Source: Sinohyriopsis cumingii
Taxonomy: Eukaryota; Mollusca; Bivalvia; Unionida; Unionidae
DNA length: 64,000 nucleotides
Reading direction: 5' to 3'
Assembly (NCBI GenBank): GCA_028554795.2
Contig: CM068835.1
Location: forward strand, 35,172,401-35,236,400
The translations under genes were made by a program, and so were the position numbers. The notes under the pieces are model-generated. The model did not search any database, was not told the origin of the DNA, and saw only the letters and a list, made by a program, of their open reading frames with translations. Of this stretch, positions 23,180 through 32,574 are shown in pieces (position 1 is the first letter of the stretch; each line of letters begins with the position of its first letter).

Positions 23180-23602
23180 CCATGTATCATGCGTACTAAG
23201 TAGTCGCTCGACAACGAAGACATGATTTAGGAGATATGCTCAGGTTTGTTTTCTTACGCTGGCTCCCATGTTAAAACCAATAGTGACTCGAGGACTGCTC
23301 GCTTTGAAAGATGCCGCTTTGATGCAAAACTTTCTCCAAAACGTCATCATTGACAAACAAGACCCCAATGAAGCCTTCGTGAGGCAGGCAAAAATGTGTT
23401 GCTTTAAACTCGAAAAGACCTTTTGGTTCGTCGCGAGACCCCTTTAAATGCGCTACACGCTGCTGGCCACGCCATCCATTCCCCTTTCACGTCACAACAA
23501 GGACACATCAGAAAGAGACGTCGACACCCCCTTCAGAACGAAAAATCACATTGCAAGAAAGACCAAGAAAAGAAGAACAGCAAGAAAATTAGACGTCTTT
23601 GA
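23180..23602 (+). pseudogene. Polinton basic core / pVI-pX-like protein, degenerate
   Basis: The stretch lies between penton and major capsid, as in other Polintons. It begins with 'RQRRHDLGDMLRF' followed, after a frame change, by 'LKPIVTRGLLALKDAALM' and 'KQDPNEAFVRQAK', and ends with a Lys/Arg-rich tail ('HIRKRRRHPLQ', '..KKIRRL' and TGA at 23600-23602). The overall pattern (Gly/Arg head, hydrophobic amphipathic middle, basic tail) is that of the small adenovirus-like virion proteins. The assignment is by position and composition. Confidence 0.5.
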
Positions 23603-23613
23603 TTACTAAGAAA

Positions 23614-24548
23614 ATGATGCAACGAGATTATTGCGAATGTCCTAAGTCCGAACTAGATCTGTTTTCCATGATGATGATGCGAGAATCCCAATCCCATCTC
23701 GTCTTTGACTACGTCACCTTATATCGAATTTTAAATATCAAAGGACAAACCGAAGAATACATCGATCTGAATAACAGTTACTTCTATTTGAAAGCCAATG
23801 TCGTCGATTCGAACGGCAGCGATTTAGACGTATATGATAAAATTACTTTCGTCAACAATTTCATGCATTCATTGTTCAGCAAAGTGGATTTGTACTTCAG
23901 TAACAAACTGGTCAGCAGCAGTTTGGATATTTACCCTTAGCGTCGTATCGAAGTGTTATCCAAAGTAGGAAACAACATAAGTCACACTTTGAGCAGAATG
24001 ACGGCCAAGTATCCGATACGACGAGTGAAATGAAAACCTTCATTATTGCCGCTGATTTCCTATCCAAGATCGACGATCATCTTTTCCATGGACAGTTACC
24101 GAAACTTTTAATCATCCGCAATGTCGACAATTTAGCCTTCAACGGAACCATTGAACAAAATCCTTCGAGTTTCAACACTTCAACGTGTACAAGATAAAAG
24201 TCAGTCGAGATGGCCAGACCTTGTGAACCGTATCCTTTGAACCTAAATTTGATCATAAAATAACTTGAGATCTTACCTTGTCTCTGTATAATGGGACAGT
24301 TAGTCACCAACATTAACTACTGCGTTTCGTACGAGGATGATGCAGGAACTTTTCGCTTTGTGGAGTTTTGACTTCACTCCTGACCAAGGCAGCAACAAAG
24401 AACATTGCACCCTATAAAATCAGGCCAACTTCTTGTAGAACATCAGTTTGCCACAGCTCTGCTAAAGACGGTGAACATCATCTTGTATGCAGAATTTGAT
24501 AATACTCTGGAATTTAACAGCTTGAAAGAAGTGATTCTAGACTATTAG
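23614..24548 (+). pseudogene. Polinton major capsid protein (double jelly-roll), degenerate
   Basis: The N-terminal block 'CPKSELDLFSM' and then 'TEEYIDLNNSYFYLKANVV' and 'NNFMHSLFSKVDLYFSNKLV' correspond to the conserved start of the Polinton MCP, annotated in many invertebrates as F54H12.2-like. The C-terminal block 'QFATALLKTVNIILYAEFDN' closes at TAG 24546-24548. The present span is about 310 codons, shorter than the usual 450 or more, so internal deletion is likely. A TAG at 23938-23940 and several frameshifts interrupt it. Confidence 0.8.
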
Positions 24549-24553
24549 AAGCT

Positions 24554-24903
24554 ATGGAAGAATACGAACATTCTTAGGAATACGGAGGATCTTTCGAGAT
24601 GTGTGACAGGATGTCTTCGAGCCAGAACAAGAAACAAAAGCTACAGAAGAAAAAGACAAAGAGATAGGCATGATGTCCAGATGGCCAGAACAAGAACACC
24701 ATTTAATCTTCTGTTTTGCTAACGACCTAGCTGAACGAATTACAGATCTGACCCATGAGCATTGTTTTGGATGTCAAAACGATCATCGCAGTCAGATTGA
24801 GCACGATAAAGTTATGATGATGAGCCAAGAAGAACAAATGGAAGAGTATCTGGATCATGCTTGGAGTCTCATCCGACAAGAAAGTGTTGACGAAATGGTA
24901 TAA
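24554..24903 (+). pseudogene. Polinton-associated Cys-cluster protein
   Basis: The readable frame ends 'AERITDLTHEHCFGCQNDHR' and 'SQIEHDKVMMMSQEEQMEEY' with TAA at 24901-24903. The C-x2-C and SQ-x3-H spacing recalls a conserved small protein with a 'CxGC..HPSQ..H' pattern that I recall near invertebrate Polinton capsid genes; its role is unknown. An ATG lies at 24554, followed by an early stop and one frameshift before the acidic linker 'VFEPEQETKATEEKDKE'. The block from 24670 on is intact. Confidence 0.5.
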
Positions 24904-25176
24904 GTGACCATTCCTTCCCTCCATTGACTTCTCTGGAGATCCAACATATCGAAGCCCTCTTGTCACAGAGTACGGAGACAAGCCGTAGAGCAACTTACTT
25001 GTCATATATTTTCAAGGAAAATGTCTGGATTGAATTGATGACTCATCATTACCTATGAAATAAGAATGGATACCTGGCAACTTCACTACCTTTTGACGCA
25101 GATTTCCCTCATGGTTTCTTGGAATACTGTGAAATGTACTAAATACGAACGTTTTCATCGCAAACCTATAGACTTA

Positions 25177-25771
25177 TGTTAGGTGTTTAGGCTCGAATAA
25201 ACAGTAACACAAGAAAGAGTCAAAACAACAAGCTTTGAAAAATATAATAATTTATTTCCCTGGAACAATCCTGTAAAAATGGAAAAATATGAACTTACGG
25301 TTTTAAGAATCAAATCCAAAAATAATCCAAGAATAATCCACGAATAAAATTTTAGAAGTCCTAATAATAATGTTCTAATTATTTCAAGTTCAAGTCCCGA
25401 CGAAGAATCCAAGATAGAATACGATGACGTATAATGTAACATGTAGTTTCTTGAAGTCTACACTTCCTTGTAGAAGCAAGAAATATCACTCCGGTTTTGG
25501 AAATCCGAATAAATTTTTATACGAGCTGTCTTTGTTCAAGAATTTTGTATGAGCACCCGTATATCTCCAGTAAAAATAAGAATTAATCCTTTTGAATCCA
25601 ACTAATTTGAAACAACTCCAAACGGAACAACTCTCCAGTGTAATAGTCCAACTGAGATAATTTCTCTAAAACAAAGGTTATATCGTATTCTAAAACCCAG
25701 TTTCGAAAATCCCCAAGTTGCGAAATCGAAAGGGGGTCACGTGATTGTGTTTATATCACGTGCGCCTAACA
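25177..25771. mobile_element. LTR-like or TIR-bounded insertion in the Polinton
   Basis: A 595-bp block begins 'tgttaggtg' and ends 'cgcctaaca', inverted ends matching at 8 of 9 bases, with a TG..CA outer pair as in LTRs. It separates the capsid side of the Polinton from the protease. No target-site duplication is visible, so the boundaries may be chance. Short runs such as 'gaacttac' and 'gtccaa' also occur in the block at 53430-54230. Confidence 0.35.
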
Positions 25772-26100
25772 TGACCCTGACGAAAGCCAATCATTTTACT
25801 CTAAGAAAAAACTTGTTTACTTGACCCTCAATTAAGGCCAGCAATTAAGTCAAAATTAGAAATAGTTTTTCTATTGTTAGGTATTTATGGAAAGATTCGA
25901 TTCAAACTGTTTTTCTGGAAAATATTAAATTCCTAGTAAACAAAATTACATTACATTTACACGTAAAGAAATTAAATAGATTCCAAAACCCACAAACAAT
26001 CAAATCAAATCAAACGCAAATTAAATCAAATATAAATTAAATCAAATATACGTAACAAGAGATATTCAAACCTGTATCATCAATGCAGAGGACACTTATC
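25772..26100. other. AT-rich spacer with 'aaatcaaat' runs
   Basis: I see no gene. Near 25995-26045 a short motif 'aatcaaat' repeats about six times. Confidence 0.5.
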
Positions 26101-26104
26101 AACT

Positions 26105-26420
26105 AAGAACCCCGTTTACTTTCCCAACGATCATAGTGTGGACTATTTTGTTTCGTATGTATCAACGCCTTTGAAATACGACATCATTGGCTGAATGAGA
26201 AGAATGCCGCATTGACTTGATTCATTAATGTGAGATTACGAAGAACATATTCCATTGTGTGTGGACAATATTGTGTTTATTTTCTTCATCAACGCAGTCT
26301 TAGGTATCCCTTAGAACATTTAGTGACTTGTTTTGATCGTGAATAATCTAGAAACAACGATAAAGTACAAAGGTGGTTTTGTGAACATTATGGTTATCAT
26401 TTGTCTTTTACCTAGAAACT
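26105..26420 (+). pseudogene. Polinton adenain-like cysteine protease, C-terminal part
   Basis: Across two frames are 'VDYFVS', 'NAALT' and then 'SIVCGQYCVYFLHQRSLRYP' at about 26250-26310. The CGQYC box is the catalytic-cysteine motif of adenovirus-type proteases carried by Polintons, where the enzyme matures capsid proteins. The His and Asp parts upstream are missing. Stops at the reading-frame changes disable it. Confidence 0.65.
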
Positions 26421-26682
26421 TAGTGTGCATCGATTGCCAAAAAATCATAGATCAGTGGAAGTCGAGTTTAACTCCACAACGTTGCAGTAACTATGTTTTT
26501 GTTTTAAACTGTCGAATTGCTGATTTGTATTTATTGTTTGAGAAGCTTCTTCTTGTGATTGAAAAGTTTGATTCTTTTTACAAAAATTGGTGTATGTCAT
26601 GATTTATTGACACTGTATAAATATATGCTCTTTAACCTTTCTATCACTCTGGATTCATGTTTTCCTTCACGTTCTCAAATAG

Positions 26683-26739
26683 TAGAGGTGTTTTCCATCG
26701 TGTCAGTGCTTTGGACATATAAATCGGTGCGTATGCCCG
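26683..26739 (+). promoter_or_regulatory. TATA-containing repeated block, copy A (diverged)
   Basis: 'gaggtgttttccatcgtgtc', then 'catataaatcggtgcgta', is a diverged copy of the promoter-like block found at 27964-28051 and 31206-31292. It precedes the coiled-coil ORF at 27278 by about 540 bp. Confidence 0.4.
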
Positions 26740-27277
26740 TTTCGCCCAACAGGCCCAGCCGCACAAGGTGGAACTAATTAATATAAACACAACCTAAAGT
26801 ATACATTAGATAGATGCACTATCCGATACCAGAAGCATCTAACGCCAATAAGCACAGATCCCAATCTTCAAAATTCCGCGCATGGCGACACCATTAGGAT
26901 ACAAGATCCTGGATGAAGTGGACTTAACCTGTGGCATCTCAGCCCAAGACTATACTTTCCCTTTCAGGCCTCAAACAGGCGTAATCAAGACGAATGAGTG
27001 GGACAATTACAATTAGTCAGAAACTCTAATATCCCCGAAGTGCATTCTTGCACAGAGGTGTCGTCGGATGATGATTCCCATTGGACGGTTAACTCAGCAG
27101 TACGCTATGCGTGCAGTATTGTGTCGAGTGGCTGCACTTGTATGCCTACCACCCGAGGATAAACTAAGTAGTCCACTTGTGGACATTAACTCTTCGCACG
27201 TTTCCGAATGGACGCGAAGTAAATCAACTGACAGACAGACAGTATAACCACTCATTGTAGACTCGTCAACAAGTAAC

Positions 27278-27781
27278 ATGACTTCAAAATTAGCAAAGCT
27301 GAACGAAGTCTATGTGCATTTGCAAAACCTGATTCAGAAGCCAGCTAAAATGGAGAACACGAGGATGTTAAATATTGCACGAGACCTAATAAAAGAGGTC
27401 TTCCGTGTAGAAATAAAAAAGGAAGAAGAGTGGAAGGAGAGGCATAGAGATCAAAAGAGAATCCAGGAGCAATATGAACAGCAGAGACAGCAGCAGGGAA
27501 GGAATGTAGAATGTAGAGTGAATACAGAGGAGTTATCTTTCTCCTTCAGAAAAATAAGTTCTTACCCTGTGGTGAAGCCTGCATCGGTTACCCAGATCTC
27601 TGGAAAAGGTACTTATCAATTTGCCCAAAAATTGTTTGTATGTTTGGTGTTTATGTGTGTTTGTGTCCCCCCCCCCAAGAAACCGTTTACCTTCTTCAAT
27701 TGTGTTTGTATGTATGGGTATAGTAGTGGGTGTATAAACACTCCCTACCCTTACTTGTGTGATATTGGGTTTTTTATGTGA
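27278..27781 (+). CDS. Coiled-coil ORF with GT-rich tail (module copy 1)
   Basis: The ATG at 27278 opens 167 codons. Residues 1-90 are a charged helix: 'KLAKLNEVYVHLQNLI', 'ARDLIKEVFRVEIKKEEEW' and a Gln/Arg-rich run, consistent with a coiled coil. From about residue 115 the frame runs into GT-rich spacer DNA ('CLVFMCVCV'), so the natural protein probably ends or splices near residue 110-115. Its helix resembles the frame at 31547-32371 ('ARNLIKEVKEKE'). It could be an ORF1-type protein of a LINE or a host-repeat product; the function is unknown. Confidence 0.45.
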   Translation: MTSKLAKLNEVYVHLQNLIQKPAKMENTRMLNIARDLIKEVFRVEIKKEEEWKERHRDQKRIQEQYEQQRQQQGRNVECRVNTEELSFSFRKISSYPVVKPASVTQISGKGTYQFAQKLFVCLVFMCVCVPPPKKPFTFFNCVCMYGYSSGCINTPYPYLCDIGFFM

Positions 27782-27828
27782 TAATGATGTATTTGTCGTT
27801 TTATGTTTGGAAAAAGTATAGTATTAAA

Positions 27829-27871
<43 letters not shown>

Positions 27872-27963
27872 AACAGTGCGTTTGTTTGTTGTAGTTTAGT
27901 GTGTTTGCTTGGAAAAAGGAGAGAGAGTTTCTTTACGGTCTGCACAATATTTGCTTTGCATGT
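27630..27963 (+). repeat. GT-rich spacer with (GT)n and C run
   Basis: The stretch includes a C run at about 27667-27677 and a (TG)n run at about 27835-27870. It starts just after 'tctggaaaaggtacttatca', which matches 'tctagaaaagggactaatca' at about 30743, so this spacer and that at 30690-31205 are homologous. Each leads into a TATA block. Confidence 0.8.
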
Positions 27964-28051
27964 TATGGTCTTGTTTGTGTTGTGTAGCTTATATGAGAGA
28001 TGTTTTCCTTCACGCCCGTGCTTTTGGAATATAAAGCGGCGCGTTCGTCAG
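27964..28051 (+). promoter_or_regulatory. TATA-containing repeated block, copy B
   Basis: 'atgagagatgttttccttca', then 'ccgtgc', then 'aatataaagcggcgcgttcg' and 'tcag'. The TATAAAG lies at 28030 with the GC-rich 'cgcgttcgtcag' 8-20 bases downstream, where an initiator would lie. Copy C at 31206-31292 keeps the same order and spacing. A promoter role is inferred from this conservation only. Confidence 0.5.
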
Positions 28052-28174
28052 TTGGGTACACAAAATCAGCCTCATAGCACTAACATTCGTATCCAAACAA
28101 CAAACACCATTTGAAATACTACCCACAATCCAAGCACTAATTGAAAAAAACCTACATAGGATATATCAAAATAC

Positions 28175-28930
28175 ACTGACGGATCTAGATCAAAAGAACT
28201 AAACAGAACTGCAGCGTCAGTAATTGTACCAGAAACGTAATGCAGAACTCAGCGCCAGACTCCTAGACGGATGCTCAATTTACACTGCAGAATTCTGGGC
28301 AATAAATGATGCAATTAAATGAACAAAAATGAAGACGCAGATGATTACGTAATCATAACAGACTCACTAAGGGTACTCAGGTCCCTGGAATCTGGTATGT
28401 CGAAAAGCAGAGAAAATTTACTAGAAGAAACACTCTAGATAATTAGAGAGATAGAAAACAATCATCAGATAATAGAATTCTTATGGGTACCCTCACATAT
28501 CAACCTATCTGTCAATGAAAAAGCAGACCAAAAAGCAAAGGACAATTTAATGTTAGAAATAATCAACCATATAAATTATAGTGTTTATCAGGTATACAGC
28601 CAAATCAAAAAGAAAATTAACGACAAATGGCAACAACACTGTGAAGAAACTAGCAAAGGTAAAGAATTATTTCGACTACAAGAGAAGGTCACTAGAAATA
28701 TCAAAACACCGAAAAATTTAGAAAGGATGTATCTCAAAATTTGCAATAGGATTACAACAGGAAAACCCCTACTAAGCGATAGCTTCGGAAAGTACCTAAG
28801 GAAAGAACCAGATAGAAGTACAAACTGCCCCTACTGCACAGCACCAGATAATCTAGACAACGTATTCAACAACTGTCCCCTGTCAAACATACAAAGAATT
28901 AACTTTCATGTAAGTCAAAAAAAACAATAG
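28175..28930 (+). mobile_element. LINE ORF2 C-terminus with RNase H domain and Cys box
   Basis: All four RNase H catalytic residues are readable across frames: 'TDGSRSKELNRTAASVIVPE' (D), 'YTAEFWAIND' (E), 'VIITDSLRVLRSLES' (D) and 'WVPSHINLSVNEKADQKAK' (final D). The open frame from about 28517 continues through a linker to a Cys box 'CPYCTAPDNLDNVFNNCP', where the usual His is Asn, ending at TAG 28928-28930. This layout is that of jockey/I-group LINEs with RNase H. The N-terminal RT is absent. Early frameshifts and a TAG near 28437 make it non-functional. Confidence 0.8.
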
Positions 28931-30100
28931 AATTTACAGCTAAATTCCCTGACTTCTTAGACAAAAACCAAAACATTAACATGGAATACACATATAAGAA
29001 TGTAATAACGTTTATAAAATAAATTGGTAAATACGAATTTCCAGCTTAATTCCCTGTAATAACGTTTATAAAACAAATTGATAAATACAATAAAATCTGA
29101 ACGAAACTCACAGTAACCCAACAATAACAATAACAACGGGTCAATAACCACAACCCAACATATACAACAATGAGAAATGCTTGAAATACCATACACGCAG
29201 GGGGCGAAGAATCGGGGTTTATAGGACAGCTGGATACCGTCCGCTTAGGGACGGTCTTATGCTAGTGCGCATACGGCAGGCCCTATCTCACTCGTGATAG
29301 CAAAACCTGCCCCCATCCCGTCAATCAAGGATGTTTAACATCAACCTAAAGAAATAACAATAGTAATGGGAAACAATATAGACAATATACAGGAAATAGC
29401 ACCACTAAAAACAACACACCTAACACCAGTCACTAGTAGAAACCAACAGAAAAAACACACAAAAAAACAATTAGGTAAGAAAGAACAGACCCCGTAAAGC
29501 TAACAACACCATCCGCTAGAAATACCTACACCATACTAACACAGCTTTTTATTCTAACATCTACTGCAAGCATTTGTCTATGCATGTCATCATATAGGAA
29601 CCATACACAACTTGACCCTACAAATTAGAACGTATAAGGTGGCCAAAATCTCAGTCATCAGGCTCGGTCGCACAAAAAGCGGCAATGACTGGAAAAAGAC
29701 TTTCACCCTAAATATACAGAATAATACAATGACCTAAACCCAGCCATCAAGGCTCCCGCACAAGGCGGAACTAAAACAAGACCAGAATCCAAATAACCCC
29801 ACCCAATAGAAACACAAAACACACGACTACAGCCTACACCAATATTACCAAAGACCTCACAGACCAATCGCTTCCACCAATAGAAAAGGGCACAGGGTTA
29901 TATTCAAAATTACAAGACGGCGATATACGGCCTGGATGTTCAGGATGGAAGTGAGCCCTTGTGCGAGACTCGCGCCTCCGTCTCCGCTTCCGTCGCTACC
30001 TGCCTCTCTTTCCTCGTCCGGACAGTACAATTAAGAAGTATGCTGTGGCACACATAAACTCGGGGTTCTAGTGGTACCATACCTACAACCCCAATCAATT
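28931..30100 (+). other. Probable LINE 3' UTR and flanking repeats
   Basis: No gene is seen. 'aataacgtttataaaa' followed by 'aaattg.taaatac' occurs twice (about 29000 and 29055). A hairpin ACCGTCC/GGACGGT lies at 29236-29255. 'gcacaaggcggaact' at about 29760 recurs in diverged form at about 26758. The stretch is moderately GC-rich and unlike the AT background. Confidence 0.5.
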
Positions 30101-30189
30101 AAGAATCTTGTAGTACAAGAACAAACTGGTCGCCAATGCACAATGGGCGCAGGCGACTCTTAATCCTAAGTTAGTTAGTAGTTGGATAC

Positions 30190-30680
30190 CCATTGTTAAC
30201 GCATCAACAGCCAAAACATGGGCAGGCTGCAAAAACCTTTGGAGGCTCGGGTGCACATGGAATATGCTTGTCGCCTTCTGGACAAGCTGGTGAGGGAGTC
30301 CTAATGAAGAAAGCAGCTCTTGAAAACCAATAGAAAGAAAAAGAAGAGGGGAAAAAAGGTACTGACTTATCTGATGATGCGGAAGATCTGCAGTGTGAAG
30401 CCTGTGTTGAGGACACCACCAAAGAGACAACCGACATAACAAAGGGTGGCTTCCTCCAGACTAAGGACTGGGGTCTGGAGCTACCACATCAACAGCAGCA
30501 GCAGAGCGATCACATACATGGAGTCGACTACCAAGGGAAACAAACAAAAACAACCTTCAGAGTCTCTGAAACAGAGTATTGGTGCTCGGAAGCCAACCAA
30601 CCCCGTTCAGCACTCCCCGTCTCCATCAATCCCTTGGGTGGAGGTCACTGGAGTCGACGGTATGTGTTTGTAGTTCTAGG
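30190..30680 (+). pseudogene. Coiled-coil ORF relative (module copy 2), broken
   Basis: 'MGRLQKPLEARVHMEYACRL', then 'LDKLVRES', then a Lys-rich stretch and a Gln run, match the plan of the ORF at 27278 (short amphipathic helix, basic region, Gln-rich part). Tandem stops occur near 30302 and frames change. The stretch leads, like the first copy, into 'ctctagaaaagggactaatc' and a T/GT-rich spacer. Confidence 0.4.
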
Positions 30681-30689
30681 CCTGTGAGT

Positions 30690-31205
30690 TGCGGACATTA
30701 ACCAGATGCACAAAAAAGTCCGTTTTCAGAACCAACCAGACCTCTAGAAAAGGGACTAATCATTTTGCCAGAAGAGTTGTTTCTATGTGTTTGAAGATGT
30801 CTTTCTTTTGTCTTTCCCTGAAAACAAATATCCCTTTCCCTACCGCAATGTGTGCTTGAAATGAGAGGATTTTGTGCTGTGTCTATAAATACCTACTATC
30901 TTGCTTGTACAAAAGTGTTGCTGTGTTTTGCAGATTTATTACATGTATATATGCATGTTTTGTCTGTATCAAAACAACTTTTTCTTTTCAAAATGGGTTT
31001 TGTATGTATGTATGTATGTATGTATGTATGTATGTATGTATGAATGTATGCATGCATGCATGTATGTATGCGTTTGTCTTTTTCTTTTGTCACCAAACAT
31101 TTTCTTATTGAATGTATGTTTGCATGGAGTACAGTGTGTTTGAATGTAACATCTTGTAGCAGTGGAAGTTTCGCTTGGGTTGACGCGATATTTCTTTTGG
31201 ATACT
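30690..31205 (+). repeat. GT/T-rich spacer with (GTAT)n
   Basis: The counterpart of 27630-27963. It contains a (TATG)n run at about 31003-31066 with 'catgcatgcatg' interruptions, then runs into TATA block C. Several short frames in it are microsatellite by-products. Confidence 0.8.
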
Positions 31206-31292
31206 TTGGTCTTTTTTGTTATATATAGTCTATGAGAGGGATATTTTTCTTCACATCCGTGTTTCAGGATTATAAAGCGGTGCGTTCGTCAG
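31206..31292 (+). promoter_or_regulatory. TATA-containing repeated block, copy C
   Basis: 'tatgagagggatatttttct', 'tcacatccgtg', then 'ggattataaagcggtgcgtt' and 'cgtcag'. It has the same order and spacing as copy B. The SINE at 31303-31522 has landed just downstream, between this block and the ORF at 31547. Confidence 0.5.
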
Positions 31293-31302
31293 ACTGTGAT
31301 TT

Positions 31303-31522
31303 AGAGGCATCATGACGCAGACATGTCGCATCATGTCCCTCGCGGTCACATTATCATGACAGGCCGACCAGTCCAAACACTCACCTCTTAATGCTGAGCG
31401 CCAAGCGAGGCAGCTACAAGTGATTTTTTTGTAAATCTTTGGTATGACTCGGCCGGGGTTCGAACGAGCGACCTCCCGCATCCGAGGCGAATACTTTGAC
31501 TACTTAACCATCAGAGCGGTCG
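31303..31522 (-). mobile_element. tRNA-derived SINE (family M), near full length
   Basis: On the minus strand it opens 'CGACCGCTCTGATGGTTAAG', has a B box in 'GTTCGAACCCCGGC' and the central 'GCTGCCTCGCTTGGCGCTCA' block, and ends near 'GCGTCATGATGCC'. It lies between TATA block C and the ATG of the next ORF. Confidence 0.85.
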
Positions 31523-31546
31523 TGGTCATTCAGACAAGAATAAATT

Positions 31547-32371
31547 ATGGAGAATAACAAGACCAAAAAGTTGCAGGAAGCGGTAGATATTATGGTGGGT
31601 TTAGAACAGCTGCTAGAGCAAGCCGAGTTTCAGTGGTACCATCGTCGCTAGCCAAGGTTCCGAGAGGATAACCCTATCTACACCTTGGCGGATCCAACAT
31701 AGATATTGGTGCTTTGTCCTAGCGGCATCTATTGGATTTTATAAGTTGTCTCCCTTAAAATATAATGTCAACTAACCAATAGCGTTGTGCACTTTACATC
31801 AGCCGAAAATGTGGGGTCAATTGACATAAAAAGGATTCTTTGTAAAATTAACATCGAAAGTATGACTAAGTAACAGAGTGAAGCCATTACAGGTGTATTT
31901 GAGTGAAAGGTATTTGTGCTATCACGGACTGGCAGTGGAAAATTGCTTATTTATCAGTCCATTCAAGTTTTGTACTCCCTTGTCTCGGTCATGTAGGAAC
32001 AGTGGTCAAATTTGAAGAACTTAATTTTGATTGGAGGCGGTGGCTTGCCGCCCAATCCAACAAAATTCACAGACCCGAAGTACAGAAATATCTGCTCGAT
32101 ACGCCAAGGTAGGGTTATCACATCGGAACCTTGGCTAGCGAAGATGCAGTGGTACACTCCAGGCCGAGTTAGAAATGACGTGATTACACTTCAATGAGCC
32201 AAGAACCTCATTAAAGAAGTAAAAGAAAAGGAAACGGAAAAAAGTAAATTTCAAGGCAGAAAGAGAAAAAAAAGAAGAGAACATCCAAATGAAAGAAAGG
32301 GATTTTGAACGCTTAAATGCCAACTGGCTGAAGTTCCAAGAAAAATTTAGAGCCATGGGTTATCCTGGCTG
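31547..32371 (+). pseudogene. Coiled-coil ORF (module copy 3) split by a MITE
   Basis: ATG 31547 starts 'MENNKTKKLQEAVDIMVGLE' and 'QLLEQAEFQWY', then the MITE at 31640-32146 interrupts. Past the second target repeat the frame continues 'TPGRVRNDVITLQ', one stop (TGA), 'AKNLIKEVKEKETEK' and, after a +1 shift, a Glu/Lys helix ending 'FRAMGYPG' with TGA at 32369-32371. The helix and 'LIKEV' motif match the ORF at 27278. The MITE plus one stop and one frameshift disable it. Confidence 0.5.
31631..32155 (+). mobile_element. Mutator-type MITE with 9-bp target duplication
   Basis: The element itself spans 31640-32146 (507 bp). It is flanked by the perfect 9-bp repeat 'cagtggtac' at 31631-31639 and 32147-32155. 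Its ends form long imperfect inverted repeats: 'catcgtcgctagccaaggtt' on the left against the complement of 'aaccttggctagcgaagatg' on the right, extending over about 45 bp. There is no transposase. A 9-bp duplication with long TIRs points to the Mutator superfamily. A relative is at 17769-18250. Confidence 0.9.
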
Positions 32372-32375
32372 AATC

Positions 32376-32573
32376 CATGAAGAAGAAAAGAAAACCCCAC
32401 AAAAAAGGCTTATCCTGGTGGAAGAAAAATGGCGGCAAAAGAAGCCGTAGAAGAAACCCACCGGACCTTTTCAGGGCCCCTTACATGCCAAGAAAAGATA
32501 CCATTTCACTACTGCAAAAAATGTGTTTTGCATCTACGGTTTTTCGACTCAGACTTATAGCTCTTTATCATTA
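32376..32573 (+). CDS. Short basic ORF, unclassified
   Basis: A 65-residue frame starts with a Lys/Arg-rich block ('KKKRKPHKKGLSWWKKNGGK') and loses character after residue 45. It may be a second short frame of module copy 3 or simply an A-rich stretch. There is no recognisable domain. Confidence 0.2.
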
Positions 32574-32574
32574 A

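Noticed and set aside
27835..31096. Small frames rich in Val/Cys/Tyr or His/Thr
   Set aside because: They are translations of (GT)n and (GTAT)n microsatellites.
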